From Paracerasibacillus soli (GTDB taxonomy: Bacteria > Bacillota > Bacilli > Bacillales > Amphibacillaceae), in NCBI RefSeq assembly GCF_034006335.1, contig NZ_JAWDIQ010000001.1: DNA of 64,000 nt. One strand, 5' to 3'. The notes under the pieces were generated by a model. The model saw only the letters and a list, made by a program, of their open reading frames with translations. It had not been told where the DNA came from and did no database searches. The position numbers were made by a program, and so were the translations under genes. Below are positions 7,604-16,315 of the stretch, piece by piece (positions within the stretch are counted from its first letter, which is position 1; every line of letters starts with the position of its first letter).

Positions 7604-9996
7604 ATGCGAAAAAGTTGGCATATATTTAGTACGGATATTCGAAAACTACTTGTGAATTGGGTTGCTTGTGTAATTATCGGTGGACTTATTATTCTACCTT
7701 CTTTATATGCGTGGTTTAATATTAAAGCTTCATGGGATCCGTATGCGCAAACAGATCAAATCCCCGTAGGAATAGTAAATGAAGATGTCGGGGCAACAGT
7801 ACGAGATGATGACATTCATGTAGGAGACCAACTAGTAGATACGTTGAAAAAGAACAATTCGTTTGAATGGCATTTTGTTAATGAAGAAAATGCGATGGAT
7901 CGATTAGAATATGGGACTATTATGCGACAGTGATTATTCCGAAAGACTTTTCTGAAAAGCTGGCAACAGTTATTTCAGACCATCCAGAAAAAGCCCACGT
8001 CAAATATTTTGTAAATGAAAAGATTAATGCAATTGCTCCAAAGATTACCGATAAGGGAGCAAGCGTAATTGTAGAACAAATAAGTAGTGAGTTTATATCT
8101 ACAGTAAATGGGATTATTTTTGATATTTTTAACCAAATCGGTATTGAATTGGAAAAGGATTTACCAGACATTCAAAACTTTGAAAAGTATGTGTTTACTT
8201 TAGAAGATAAATTACCTGATATTCACCATATGTTAGAGGACACATCTAAAGACGCGAGTTCGGCAATGAATCTCATTGCTAAGGCTGAAAAAGCTGTACC
8301 GGAAGTGAAAAAAGGTGTGCGAGACGGTTTAAAGATTGTGAGAGACGCCCAGGACTACTTAAATGTATCTCAAAAGAAGTTAGATGAATTGGCACCATTG
8401 GTAAAGGAAGATGTTCGAAATGTGCAGGACCTCAGTCAGCGTGTTAATGAGTTTTTATCATCAATAGATGAATCTAACGTAGATTTAACCCCTGGCAAGG
8501 AGTTGGTCGCATCATTAGACAAAAGATTAGCTGAAACGATAGAAACAATCGATACAATTGTGGCGAATTTAAGTAATGTGCAGGAAACACCTGGTGAGTC
8601 TGCGGTCCCACCAGTTAAAAATGAACTTGGGGATACAATTGATACAAAATTAAATGAAATCATGGAACATCTAAATGAAATTTCACAACAATTAAAGACG
8701 CAAGAAAAAGGTGGAAATGATGCTGCTCTCCCCGGTGAAGATATAGGGCAACAGAAGATTCAAATAAGCAGTTGCATGATGTTGTAAATGTCATTGATCA
8801 ACTATTAGGTGATATGAAGGGGGAAGGAACAGAGCAGGGAAATAACGCTAATATAGCTGATGCTGTACAGAAGCTCGAGACATTACGTACGGGTTTACAG
8901 CAATTACGTGATCAGGCAGCGGAAATTACAACATTTTTAAACGATAAAGAGGTGGAGGCAAAAGAAAATTTTGCCTTAATTCAAGACTTAGCTAAGAAGA
9001 CATCTAATCGCTTGGACACGTTTGTAAATGAATTCGATGAAAAAATTGAACCGAGAATTAAAACTACGATGGTAAATGCGAAAGATTTATTGGCAAATAC
9101 AGAAAAAATGTTAACGAATATTGATAAAATAATGCCCCAGGTAGAGTCTTTATTGGCAAGCACTTCTGGCAAGATAGTGAAAGGAAATGAAATGCTGAAA
9201 AAAGCGCTCGGGGGATATCCATATGTGAATCAAAAAGTTCAGGAGATAGCGGACAGAATTCGAACTTTAGGAGAGCAAGCAGATATCCACGAAATTATTC
9301 AGATGTTGCGGAATAATCCCGAAGCAGAACGGGGATTTTTTAAAGAACCAGTTGTGTTAGATGCAAATAAAGTATTTCCAATAAAAAATTATGGGACAGG
9401 GATGACACCATTTTATACGGTACTAGCAATATGGGTAGGAGGACTTTTACTCATTTCATTATTATCCACGGATGTACACGCAAGGGAGGCTTTTACAGGT
9501 AGGGTGATGTATTTTGGTCGGTTATTCACCTTTATGACCATTGCCATCTTACAAACGCTTATTGTAACGATTGGAGACATGATCATTGTAGGTGTCACCG
9601 TACATGATCCATTGTGGTTTGTTATATTTGGGATTTTCATTAGTATTGTATTTATTTTAATCATCTACACACTTGTCTCCGTATTTGGAGATGTTGGTAA
9701 AGCTTTAGCAATTGTATTGCTCGTCCTTCAAATTGCGGGATCAGGAGGAACTTATCCAGTTGTGTTGTTACCGAAGTTCTTTCAAGCAATTAATCCATTC
9801 CTCCCGTTCACATATGCAGTTGGTCTAATGCGGGAAGCGGTTGGTGGAATCGTATGGAAAAAGCTCTGCACGATATGATGTTTCTTGCAGTCATTGGGAT
9901 TGCCGTTGTATTATTTGGGTATTTCTGAAAGAGCCGATAAATAAACATTCACGAAAATTAAAAGCTAAATCAGAGGAATCTGGATTGTTTCATTAA
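7604..9996 (+). CDS. yhgE: YhgE/Pip family membrane protein, frameshifted
   Basis: YhgE/Pip proteins are large membrane proteins with two hydrophobic ends and a long extracellular coiled-coil, related to ABC-2 permeases; some are phage receptors and some belong to type VII secretion loci. ATG 7604 follows GAGGAAGAG. The N-terminus MRKSWHIFSTDIRKLL leads into one membrane helix and the family block LPSLYAWFNIKASWDPYA. The middle is a long helical region, and the C-terminus has about five helices (from FYTVLAIWVGGLLL). Four breaks at about 7915, 8760, 9860 and 9928 each restore with one base. The second and fourth halves read DYYATVIIPKDF and KEPINKHSRKLKAKSEE. The total is about 796 residues. 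Likely assembly errors; no ESX genes are nearby. Confidence 0.85.
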
Positions 9997-10013
9997 AAGT
10001 AAATAGATGATGT

Positions 10014-10051
10014 GGCCAAAATATCACTTTTACAGATATTTTGGCTTTTTT
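10014..10051 (+). terminator. Terminator after yhgE
   Basis: GCCAAAATATC (10014-10024) pairs with GATATTTTGGC (10035-10045), an 11-bp stem with a 9-base loop, followed by six T residues. Confidence 0.85.
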
Positions 10052-10417
10052 ACGTTAGAGGAGTGCGTGGTGACAGGAGGGAACCACGTATATTTTTTTG
10101 TGAAAATGGTATAACTTCGACATGTATACATATGTATCCCGGTGCTTTAAAATTTAAAATGAATTAATTATGGTCTCGTAACCATAAAAACTGAGGATGA
10201 TGTAATTCGTGCATGAAAGAAGTATTACAAAATACCTAGCCAATCATATATATTAATGAATGTCATATCCAAAGTGTCATGATATTCTATATAACTCAGC
10301 AATTCCAAAACGTGTGGATGCATTTTTTGCATGAAATAACTTCCATAGTCATATGTTGCACATTTTTTGTATAATAGTTTTATAGATTGGTTTTTTTAGA
10401 GGATAGGGGAGCTGGAT
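10052..10417. other. Intergenic region with two small hairpins
   Basis: This 365-bp stretch contains CGTGGT/ACCACG (10065-10090) followed by a T-run, which is a weak second terminator, and a TATGGT/ACCATA hairpin near 10170-10187. A 35-codon open frame lies on the reverse strand (listed separately). Just before the hydrolase gene there is TGTATAATAG, a good -10 element, without a clear -35 element. Confidence 0.4.
10225..10332 (-). CDS. Candidate 35-residue small protein
   Basis: ATG 10332 follows GGAAG at 7 bases and opens a 35-codon frame ending in TAA at 10225. The peptide (MQKMHPHVLELLSYIEYHDT, then LDMTFINIYDWLGIL) is acidic and aromatic, with no charged tail or membrane helix. A TATGGT/ACCATA hairpin lies downstream. 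Divergent orientation from the hydrolase gene would let it share the AT-rich promoter region. I do not recognise it, and the frame could be chance. Confidence 0.3.
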   Translation of the reverse strand: MQKMHPHVLELLSYIEYHDTLDMTFINIYDWLGIL

Positions 10418-11375
10418 ATGAAGCGGAAAAGAGATGGCTTAAGGTCCTCATAGGGGTACTAGCACTTTTTTTAATGATAGATATAATAGCGAGTTTCTTT
10501 TTTTATAATTTAGCAATAAAACGTGGTGAAAAGGAATTTTTGCAGGATAATGCTGATTTGGAAGTTTCTGCACAAGCTATGGATGAGTTCACACAAGGAG
10601 ATTGGCGAAACTGGGTGCGAAATCAGCCGTTTGAAGAAATGGAACTCACGTCTTATGACGGATTAAAATTAGCAGGCTATTTTTTACCAGCAAAAAGGCC
10701 TTCAAATAAATTAGTTATTTTTTCACATGGCTATTTAGGAAATGCAAAGCAAATGGGTCTATACGGCCAATATTATTATGAACAACTTGGTTATAACATT
10801 TTTATGGCTGATGCCCGCGGTCACGGAAATAGTGAAGGGGATTATTATGGGTTTGGTTGGCATGATCGCCTTGATTTAATTGATTGGACACAACAGCTGA
10901 TAGGAAAATTAGGTGATGATACGGAAGTTGTTTACCATGGTCTTTCAATGGGGGCAGCGACGGTATTAATGGCAAGTGGTGAAAAGTTACCAAATCAAGT
11001 AAAGGCGATTATTGCAGATAGTCCATATTCAGATGTTTACGGATTATTTGCGTATCAAATGAAGCGGATGTTTCATTTACCAGCATTTCCATTTCTAGAT
11101 AGTACAAGTGTTGTAACAAAATTTAAAGCAGATTATTCTTTAAAAGAAGCTTCATCTCTTCATCAAGTGGAAAAGGCGAAAGTTCCAATTTTTTACATTC
11201 ATGGAAATGCCGATACATTTGTACCTACTGAAATGACAAAAGAATTATATTCTCATACGAAAAGTCCAGCTGAAATGTGGCTTGTTGACAATGCGAATCA
11301 TGGAGAATCTTTTGTTATTGCAAAGAGGAATATATAAAACGGTTGAATAAGTTTCTAAAGCAATATGTACAATAA
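10418..11375 (+). CDS. Alpha/beta hydrolase (YqkD-like), frameshifted at both ends
   Basis: This is a membrane-anchored alpha/beta hydrolase. One N-terminal membrane helix (VLIGVLALFLMIDIIASFFFY) precedes the catalytic domain. The domain shows IFSHGYLGNAKQ (oxyanion region), the nucleophile elbow HGLSMGA with Ser, the acid in HGNADTFVP and the His in NANHGES. ATG 10418 follows GGATAGGGGAGC and gives MKRKRDGL, but that frame closes, so one base is lost near 10440. The end is also shifted at about 11325: the next frame reads EEYIKRLNKFLKQYVQ and stops at 11375. The length of about 315 fits B. subtilis YqkD-type hydrolases. The substrate is unknown. Confidence 0.8.
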
Positions 11376-11383
11376 AGTCAAAT

Positions 11384-11507
11384 AAGAGGTTGGGACAAAA
11401 CCAAAGTGTCAGACCCCTCAACTACTACATCTACATTCAGTATGAAACGCTGAACCTTTTACTCGTTATAGTAGTTGAACGCAGGAGTCAGACTGTCCCA
11501 ACCTCTT
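11384..11507. repeat. Long inverted repeat, probable bidirectional terminator
   Basis: AAGAGGTTGGGACA (11384-11397) is repeated as its exact complement at 11494-11507, bounding a 96-bp loop. The loop holds a further CAACTAC/GTAGTTG pair and a GTCAGACCCCT half-palindrome also seen elsewhere in the window. It lies between two convergent genes (hydrolase and ydcF-like) and has T-runs outside each arm, so it can stop both transcripts. Confidence 0.7.
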
Positions 11508-11517
11508 TTCAATTATA

Positions 11518-12087
11518 CTATTTCCCTGTTAACTTTAATTTTAAAATCGCAGCATATTCCCTTATATATAATTTCCATTTCACAATTGCAGGTGTTTCAG
11601 CAGCTAAAGGAAAAGCTGTAATGCCTAGAGATTCCGCATTTTGGATGGCGCGATAAAGATGAAAGTCATTACTCACAATGACTGCTTCCTCGACACCGAA
11701 TAATTCCTTTGCAAAAGTTAAATTTTCATAAGTGGATGTAGATTGATCTTCTAAAAGGATACGCGATTCCGTGATACCATTTTCCAACAAATATTGTTTC
11801 ATCGCTTCAGCTTCTGTTATATCTTCACCAGTACCTTTACCACCCGTCACAATAACTTGAGAGTCGGGATACGCTTGTAAATATTGTAGGGACGTTTGCA
11901 TTCGGTACAGTAAACTAAGGGATAGTTCGCTACCATTTACTCTTGCTCCAAGCACGATAACATATGGAATATCTCCTGGCGTTTTTTCTTCGGCCGTTTT
12001 TGTGATCAAATAATGGGCATAGCCACAAAATCCAATACCGATCATAAAAATAATGAGTATAAAAAGAAGGATTCGCTTTTTCGACAT
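11518..12087 (-). CDS. YdcF/SanA family (DUF218) membrane-anchored protein
   Basis: This 189-residue protein has one N-terminal membrane anchor (KRILLFILIIFMIGIGFCGY) and an extracytoplasmic DUF218 domain. The motifs are IPYVIVLGARV near residue 42, VIVTGGKGTGEDITEAEAM, the ESRILLEDQSTSTYEN block and VSNDFHLYRA. Relatives (SanA, YdcF, ElyC) affect envelope or lipid-carrier use, and YdcF binds S-adenosylmethionine; the reaction is unknown. ATG 12087 is the only sensible start. It is a single-gene unit convergent with the hydrolase and shares the long inverted repeat as terminator. Confidence 0.8.
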   Translation of the reverse strand: MSKKRILLFILIIFMIGIGFCGYAHYLITKTAEEKTPGDIPYVIVLGARVNGSELSLSLLYRMQTSLQYLQAYPDSQVIVTGGKGTGEDITEAEAMKQYLLENGITESRILLEDQSTSTYENLTFAKELFGVEEAVIVSNDFHLYRAIQNAESLGITAFPLAAETPAIVKWKLYIREYAAILKLKLTGK

Positions 12088-12308
12088 TTCGTTTGTCCAC
12101 CAATCTGTATATCTTTAAAGATATTGTAGCAGAAACTTTTTGGATATGTATGCATTTTTTTGATATATTTCTTTGTCATCGGACGAGTTAGTACAAATAT
12201 AAGCGCATATGCAAGGGAGAATCTATTTGGTTAGGAAAATGAACAGAGGAAGCCCAGAAAAATAGACACGCCACCTTCTCTTAAAGTTTTTCGATACATG
12301 CCAAAATA

Positions 12309-12340
12309 AAAACTACGAAAGTATTCTCTTTCGTAGTTTT
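12309..12340 (-). terminator. Terminator after the S9 peptidase gene
   Basis: AAAACTACGAAAG (12309-12321) and CTTTCGTAGTTTT (12328-12340) form a perfect 13-bp stem with a 6-base loop. Reading leftward the stem ends in a T-rich run, so it terminates the minus-strand peptidase gene ending at 12347. Confidence 0.85.
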
Positions 12341-12346
12341 CTTTCA

Positions 12347-14352
12347 TTAAGCGTCTAAATATTGCGCAAACCAACGAACGATATGATTTAGACGTTCAAT
12401 TCGCATTACAGGATCACCTGTACGACTTAAGTTGTGGTCGGCACCCGGGAATCGGACAAATTCCACATCTTTCTTTAAATGTTTCAATGCAACATAAAAT
12501 TGTTCACCTTGCTCAATTGGGCAACGATAATCGAGTTCGCCGTGTAAAATTAAAAGCGGTGTTTCTACGTTTTCTGCGTATTTTAGTGGTGAAAAGTCCC
12601 ATAATTGTTTCGGGTCTTCTAATAAGTTGTGACCGAGCTCCCACTTCGTAAAGAAGTAGCCAATATCACTGACACCGTAAAAACTCAACCAGTTACTAAT
12701 ACAACGCTGGGTGACAGCTGCTTTAAAACGGTTTGTGTGACCAACGACCCAGTTTGTCATAAAGCCTCCATAACTTCCTCCTGTTACACCAAGGCGAGTT
12801 TCATCAATAAAATCATAATTGTTAAGTGCATAATCGACAGCTGTCATTAAATCAGTATAGTCCTTTCCACCGTAGTCACTGCGACAAGCATCAACAAACT
12901 TTTGTCCATAACCATGACTTCCGCGTGGATTTGTATAAAGGACGACATAGCCACTTGCTGCAAGTAATTGCATTTCATGAAAATATGTTTGTCCGTACAT
13001 TGCATGCGGGCCACCGTGAATTTCTAATACAAATGGATATTTCTTGCCTGTTTCAAAGCCATATGGGCGCATGATCCAACCTTGAATTTCCCAACCATCC
13101 TCAGCTGTAATCGTTAATTCTTCAGGAACACTTAGTGTCACTTCATCCAAATAATCGGTATTTGCATTTGTCAGTTTTTTGAGTTCCCCATCTTGATGTA
13201 AAGCATAAAAATTACCTGGATCTATCGGACTACTAATACCTAAAATAAACGTACCATCGTTGGCACATGAAAAGCCAAACACGTGATTGTGGTCTTGATA
13301 TAATACTTGGATTTCACCCTCTAGCGTTACTTTGTGTAATCCAGTAGCGCCATGGTCAGTTGCGATAAAGTATATATTTTTCCCGCATTTTGACCAGACT
13401 GGACCTACTTCAGATGAACCGAGGCGCGTATCACCAATCATCGCATCGCCAAGTTCAAAATCCCAGCCTGTGCTTAATTCAGATTGAATCTTGGACGCTA
13501 CATCAATTGTGAGTAGCTTATTTTGTGTGGCGCCAGCAAATTCATAGTTATGGCCGAAACAGGCGACTCTTTTCCATCAGGTGAAAAGCTTGCTTGAAAA
13601 TAAGAGCCATTTCCATCCGTAAGTTTCGTTATACTTTTCGACGTTATATCTAAAGTAAATAAATCCGTGATTAATTCATAGTCGGCATCTTTATTTAAAT
13701 TTCCTGCAAATAAAATAGTCTCGCCATTTGGCGAAATATCTTGGAAATGGTGGTCAGCATCACCGGTAGTAAGTTGTTCTATAGAGCCATCTGTAAGGTG
13801 ATAAAGCATGATTTGACTTCGTTTATTGTCGAGAAAACCAACACCATCTGCTTTATATTTTAATTTAGAAACAACAAGTGGCTCTTTATTTTTTTCATCT
13901 TGCTCTTTTTTGCGTTCTTCTTTTGAAAGCTCTTTTTGATGATGTACATCTTCATTTTCTTCTAATCTAGCAGTAAAAATGATTCCTTTCCCATCAGGTG
14001 TCCAATGTGGATTTGTTGCCCCATTTTTAAAAGTTGTCAGTTGTTTTGCTTCACCACCATCAACTTGTAAAAGCCATAATTGGGTTGTACCACTTCGGTT
14101 AGATTGGAATACTATTTGTGTACCATCGGGTGAAACGCGTGGGTTATTATTTTTTGATTTACCAAATGACCATTGTTTTGATTGTTTTTTGTCCAAATCA
14201 TAATGGTGAATGTGGGCCTCATAATTTTTATCTTCATTAATTGTTGTAGATACAAAAAGAAAGGCATGTTCATTTTGTAACAATTGTGGGTCACTATACA
14301 CTTGTAATCTTGTAAAATCCTCCGTCTGTACGGCACGTTTTTGTTGGGACAT
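12347..14352 (-). CDS. S9 family peptidase (acylaminoacyl-peptidase type), frameshifted
   Basis: This prolyl-oligopeptidase-family serine peptidase has an N-terminal WD40-like beta-propeller with repeats such as NPRVSPDGTQIVFQSNRSG and a C-terminal alpha/beta hydrolase domain. The catalytic residues are visible: Ser in VTGGSYGGFMTNW, Asp in LHGELDYRCP and His in GADHNLS. The start ATG 14352 follows GGTGGAGG. At about 13570 one A is lost: DGKESP should read DGKRVACFGHNYEF, and the frame then runs through to TAA at 12347. The total is about 668 residues, typical for YuxL-like enzymes that trim short peptides in the cytoplasm. It is monocistronic and divergent from the methyltransferase gene. 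Confidence 0.9.
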
Positions 14353-14489
14353 TAGAATACCTCCACCTATTATTTAAAATATATAAAGTTTTTACTATTT
14401 TAAACTATTTCGACACGCGAATCAATATAAATTAATATGTAAAAGTGGTAAACTATCAATTAAAAATATAATAGTGTGGGGAAAGTTAG

Positions 14490-15252
14490 TTGGAGAGTAC
14501 AAACTTTGAAGAATATGATGACCCGAATTTATACGATCGAGAGAATGAAAAATATAAAATGGACATCCCGTTTCTATTAATGGGCGAAGAAAACAACAGG
14601 TCCCATTATCGATTTAGCATGTGGTACTGGAAGAGCAACGATACCACTTGCTTTAGAAGGGTTTGAGCTTATAGGTGTGGATGTGTATCGCGCAATGTTA
14701 GAAAAAGCAAAGCAAAAATCAAAAACACTACCTGTACACATTGACTGGGTGGAACAAGATTGCACGAAGTTAGATTTACGATTATCAAGTAATTTTATTT
14801 ATTCAGTTGGAAATTCATTTCAACATTTTCTTACTAATGAGGCGCAAGATGCATTTTTGACTTCAGTAAATAACCATTTACAAACCGGGAATATTTATTT
14901 TTGGCACGCGATTTCCGTCAATGGATGAATTATTTGTGTCAGGAAAGAGGAGTATTGGAGAAGTGATACGGACGATGTAACAAAAAATAAGATAGACATT
15001 TATATGAAAAGTGAATATGATCCATTCACACAAGTTCAACATAATATAACTATTCGTAAGTGGATAAACAAATTTGGAGAGGTAGTGGATGAGAAAAGAA
15101 CGAATATTCGCTTGCGCTTTGTATTCCCGCAAGAAATGGAGCGGATTTTGGAGGGAAATGGATTTGAGATTTTACATGTATACGCTGATTGGAAAGAGTC
15201 CCCTGTACAGCAAAATAGCAATGAATTAATTTATGTATGTAAAAAGAAATAA
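14490..15252 (+). CDS. Class I SAM-dependent methyltransferase, frameshifted
   Basis: Motif I is clear: PIIDLACGTGRATIPLA, with the acidic end of strand 2 at LIGVDVY, then WVEQDCTKLDL and YSVGNSFQHFL. This is a methyltransferase_11/25 type small-molecule enzyme of about 250 residues. The TTG start at 14490 follows GTGGGGAAAG. Three single-base breaks at about 14583, 14888 and 14947 split it; the frames join as FGTRFPSMDELF, GKEEYWRSDTDD and on to VCKKK at 15252. The substrate is unknown. The frame breaks lie in A- and G-rich runs, so assembly error is likely. Confidence 0.8.
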
Positions 15253-15485
15253 CCTAATTAAAATGGGGTATTGTTTGTGTTCATTTGTGTTAGGGAATAT
15301 TGGGACTAACAGAATATCTAGAGGAGCGTTCTATTTCAGACGTGCATCAAATAAAATAAATACTAGAAATTTTAATGAAGTATGGTAAGTGAGTGATCTC
15401 TATAAAAAATAAGACTGTTGAATTAATTGTGTGAATGATGCTAAAATTAATGTAAGTTTTAATATAATGGAAGGAGGTAATTTTA

Positions 15486-15827
15486 TTGGGATTGAAAGAG
15501 AAAAATGATTACTTGAAAGTGAATAATGCTAAAGAATTACTTCACGCTTTAAAAAATAAAGAATCTCACATTCTCATCGGGGGAGACTTTAAAAAAGAAT
15601 TTGTGGAAAATACGCAATTACCACTTTCAGAAAATGAACGAATGGGCTTTGACTTGGGATTCCAAGGTACTGCAGGAATTTGGAGTGAAATATTTTATCA
15701 AATAATCAATGTAGCTGGTAAGGGAAGCAAACAGCAGAAGAAAATTGATAGTAAAATACGCAATTACAACTTAAATAAGTTAAATGAAAATGAAATTCTC
15801 TTATCACTGCGTCAATTGGAATATTGA
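15486..15827 (+). CDS. Hypothetical protein of 113 residues
   Basis: The TTG start at 15486 is supported by GGAAGGAGG 8 bases upstream. The protein is soluble with a strand-like ESHILIGGDFKKEFV segment, a glycine-rich hydrophobic LGFQGTAGIWSEIFYQIINV segment and a basic helical end (RNYNLNKLNENEILLSLRQLEY). Similar short proteins with a GDFK...LPLSENE..GF layout occur in Bacillus genomes, but I know no function. The central segment could insert in a membrane. It sits alone, followed by a large hairpin. Confidence 0.7.
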   Translation: MGLKEKNDYLKVNNAKELLHALKNKESHILIGGDFKKEFVENTQLPLSENERMGFDLGFQGTAGIWSEIFYQIINVAGKGSKQQKKIDSKIRNYNLNKLNENEILLSLRQLEY

Positions 15828-15832
15828 GTTAT

Positions 15833-15890
15833 GCAGCAAATGAAGAATTCTCATTCCCTTCAATAAAACGAAGATTCTTCATCTTGCTGC
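15833..15890 (+). terminator. Long hairpin after the 113-residue gene
   Basis: GCAGCAAATGAAGAAT (15833-15848) pairs with ATTCTTCATCTTGCTGC (15874-15890) with one bulge and a 25-base loop. There is no T-run after it, so it may protect the 3' end or act as a weak terminator. Confidence 0.5.
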
Positions 15891-15986
15891 TGTGTAAGGA
15901 ACATGACTACTCTCGAGCAGTTCCACTAGATCCTATTAAAGAGAGGGTTTCATATTAATCATATGAATTGATCCTCTTATTTGATA

Positions 15987-16088
15987 TCATGTCCTTTCCC
16001 TTAGAGAGGGATTTAATTGATGAAACATATCTTCATAACCGGCTCCATCATCTTCAATCGTTAAGTCCACTTTACTTTCACAGACAGG
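15987..16088 (-). pseudogene. Remnant of a sensor histidine kinase ATPase domain
   Basis: On the reverse strand a 33-codon open piece reads SKVDLTIEDDGAGYEDMFHQ and ends with LNPSLRERT before a TGA at 15987. The sequence VDLTIEDDGAGY resembles the G1 box of histidine-kinase ATPase domains (xxIxDDGxGf). No start, ribosome site or other kinase domain can be found around it. It is either a leftover of a deleted kinase gene or a chance match. Confidence 0.3.
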
Positions 16089-16217
16089 TTGCCTTTTATA
16101 AACTTTTAATATAAATATATCGTTTCAAATGAAAATATAGACAACTATTTTGGCAATAGATATTATTATGTTAGGTATTTATTTATCTTTATGAAGCGAA
16201 AATGGGAGGAAGCAGTA

Positions 16218-16241
16218 ATGCAATACTTATTATTTTATTGA
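16218..16241 (+). CDS. Leader peptide (7 residues) of the ABC-F gene
   Basis: ATG 16218 opens the frame MQYLLFY and stops at TGA 16239-16241. A strong ribosome site (GGGAGGA, 16204-16210) is placed 7 bases upstream. The stop codon overlaps the first base of a chain of alternative hairpins that leads to the ribosome site of the ABC-F gene. This arrangement is the same as that of known drug-sensing leaders upstream of ribosome-protection ABC-F and erm genes. Confidence 0.7.
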   Translation: MQYLLFY

Positions 16242-16307
16242 TACGGGCTTGATTGATAAGCTCGTATCGATATTGCTATCGATACGAAATGATAAAATTT
16301 CGGGAGG
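16241..16307 (+). promoter_or_regulatory. Attenuator hairpins before the ABC-F gene
   Basis: Three stems can form. H1 is ATACGGGCTT (16241-16250) with AAGCTCGTAT (16258-16267), 10 bp with one G-U pair. H2 is CGTATCGATA (16263-16272) with TATCGATACG (16277-16286), a perfect 10-bp stem. H3 is CGAAAT (16285-16290) with ATTTCG (16297-16302), touching the ABC-F ribosome site GGGAGG. H1 and H2 share 16263-16267, and H2 and H3 share 16285-16286, so they exclude each other in sequence. A ribosome stalled on the leader peptide would block H1, favour H2, prevent H3 and free the ribosome site. There is no T-run, so translational control is more likely than termination. Confidence 0.65.
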
Positions 16308-16315
16308 TAGCAAAT

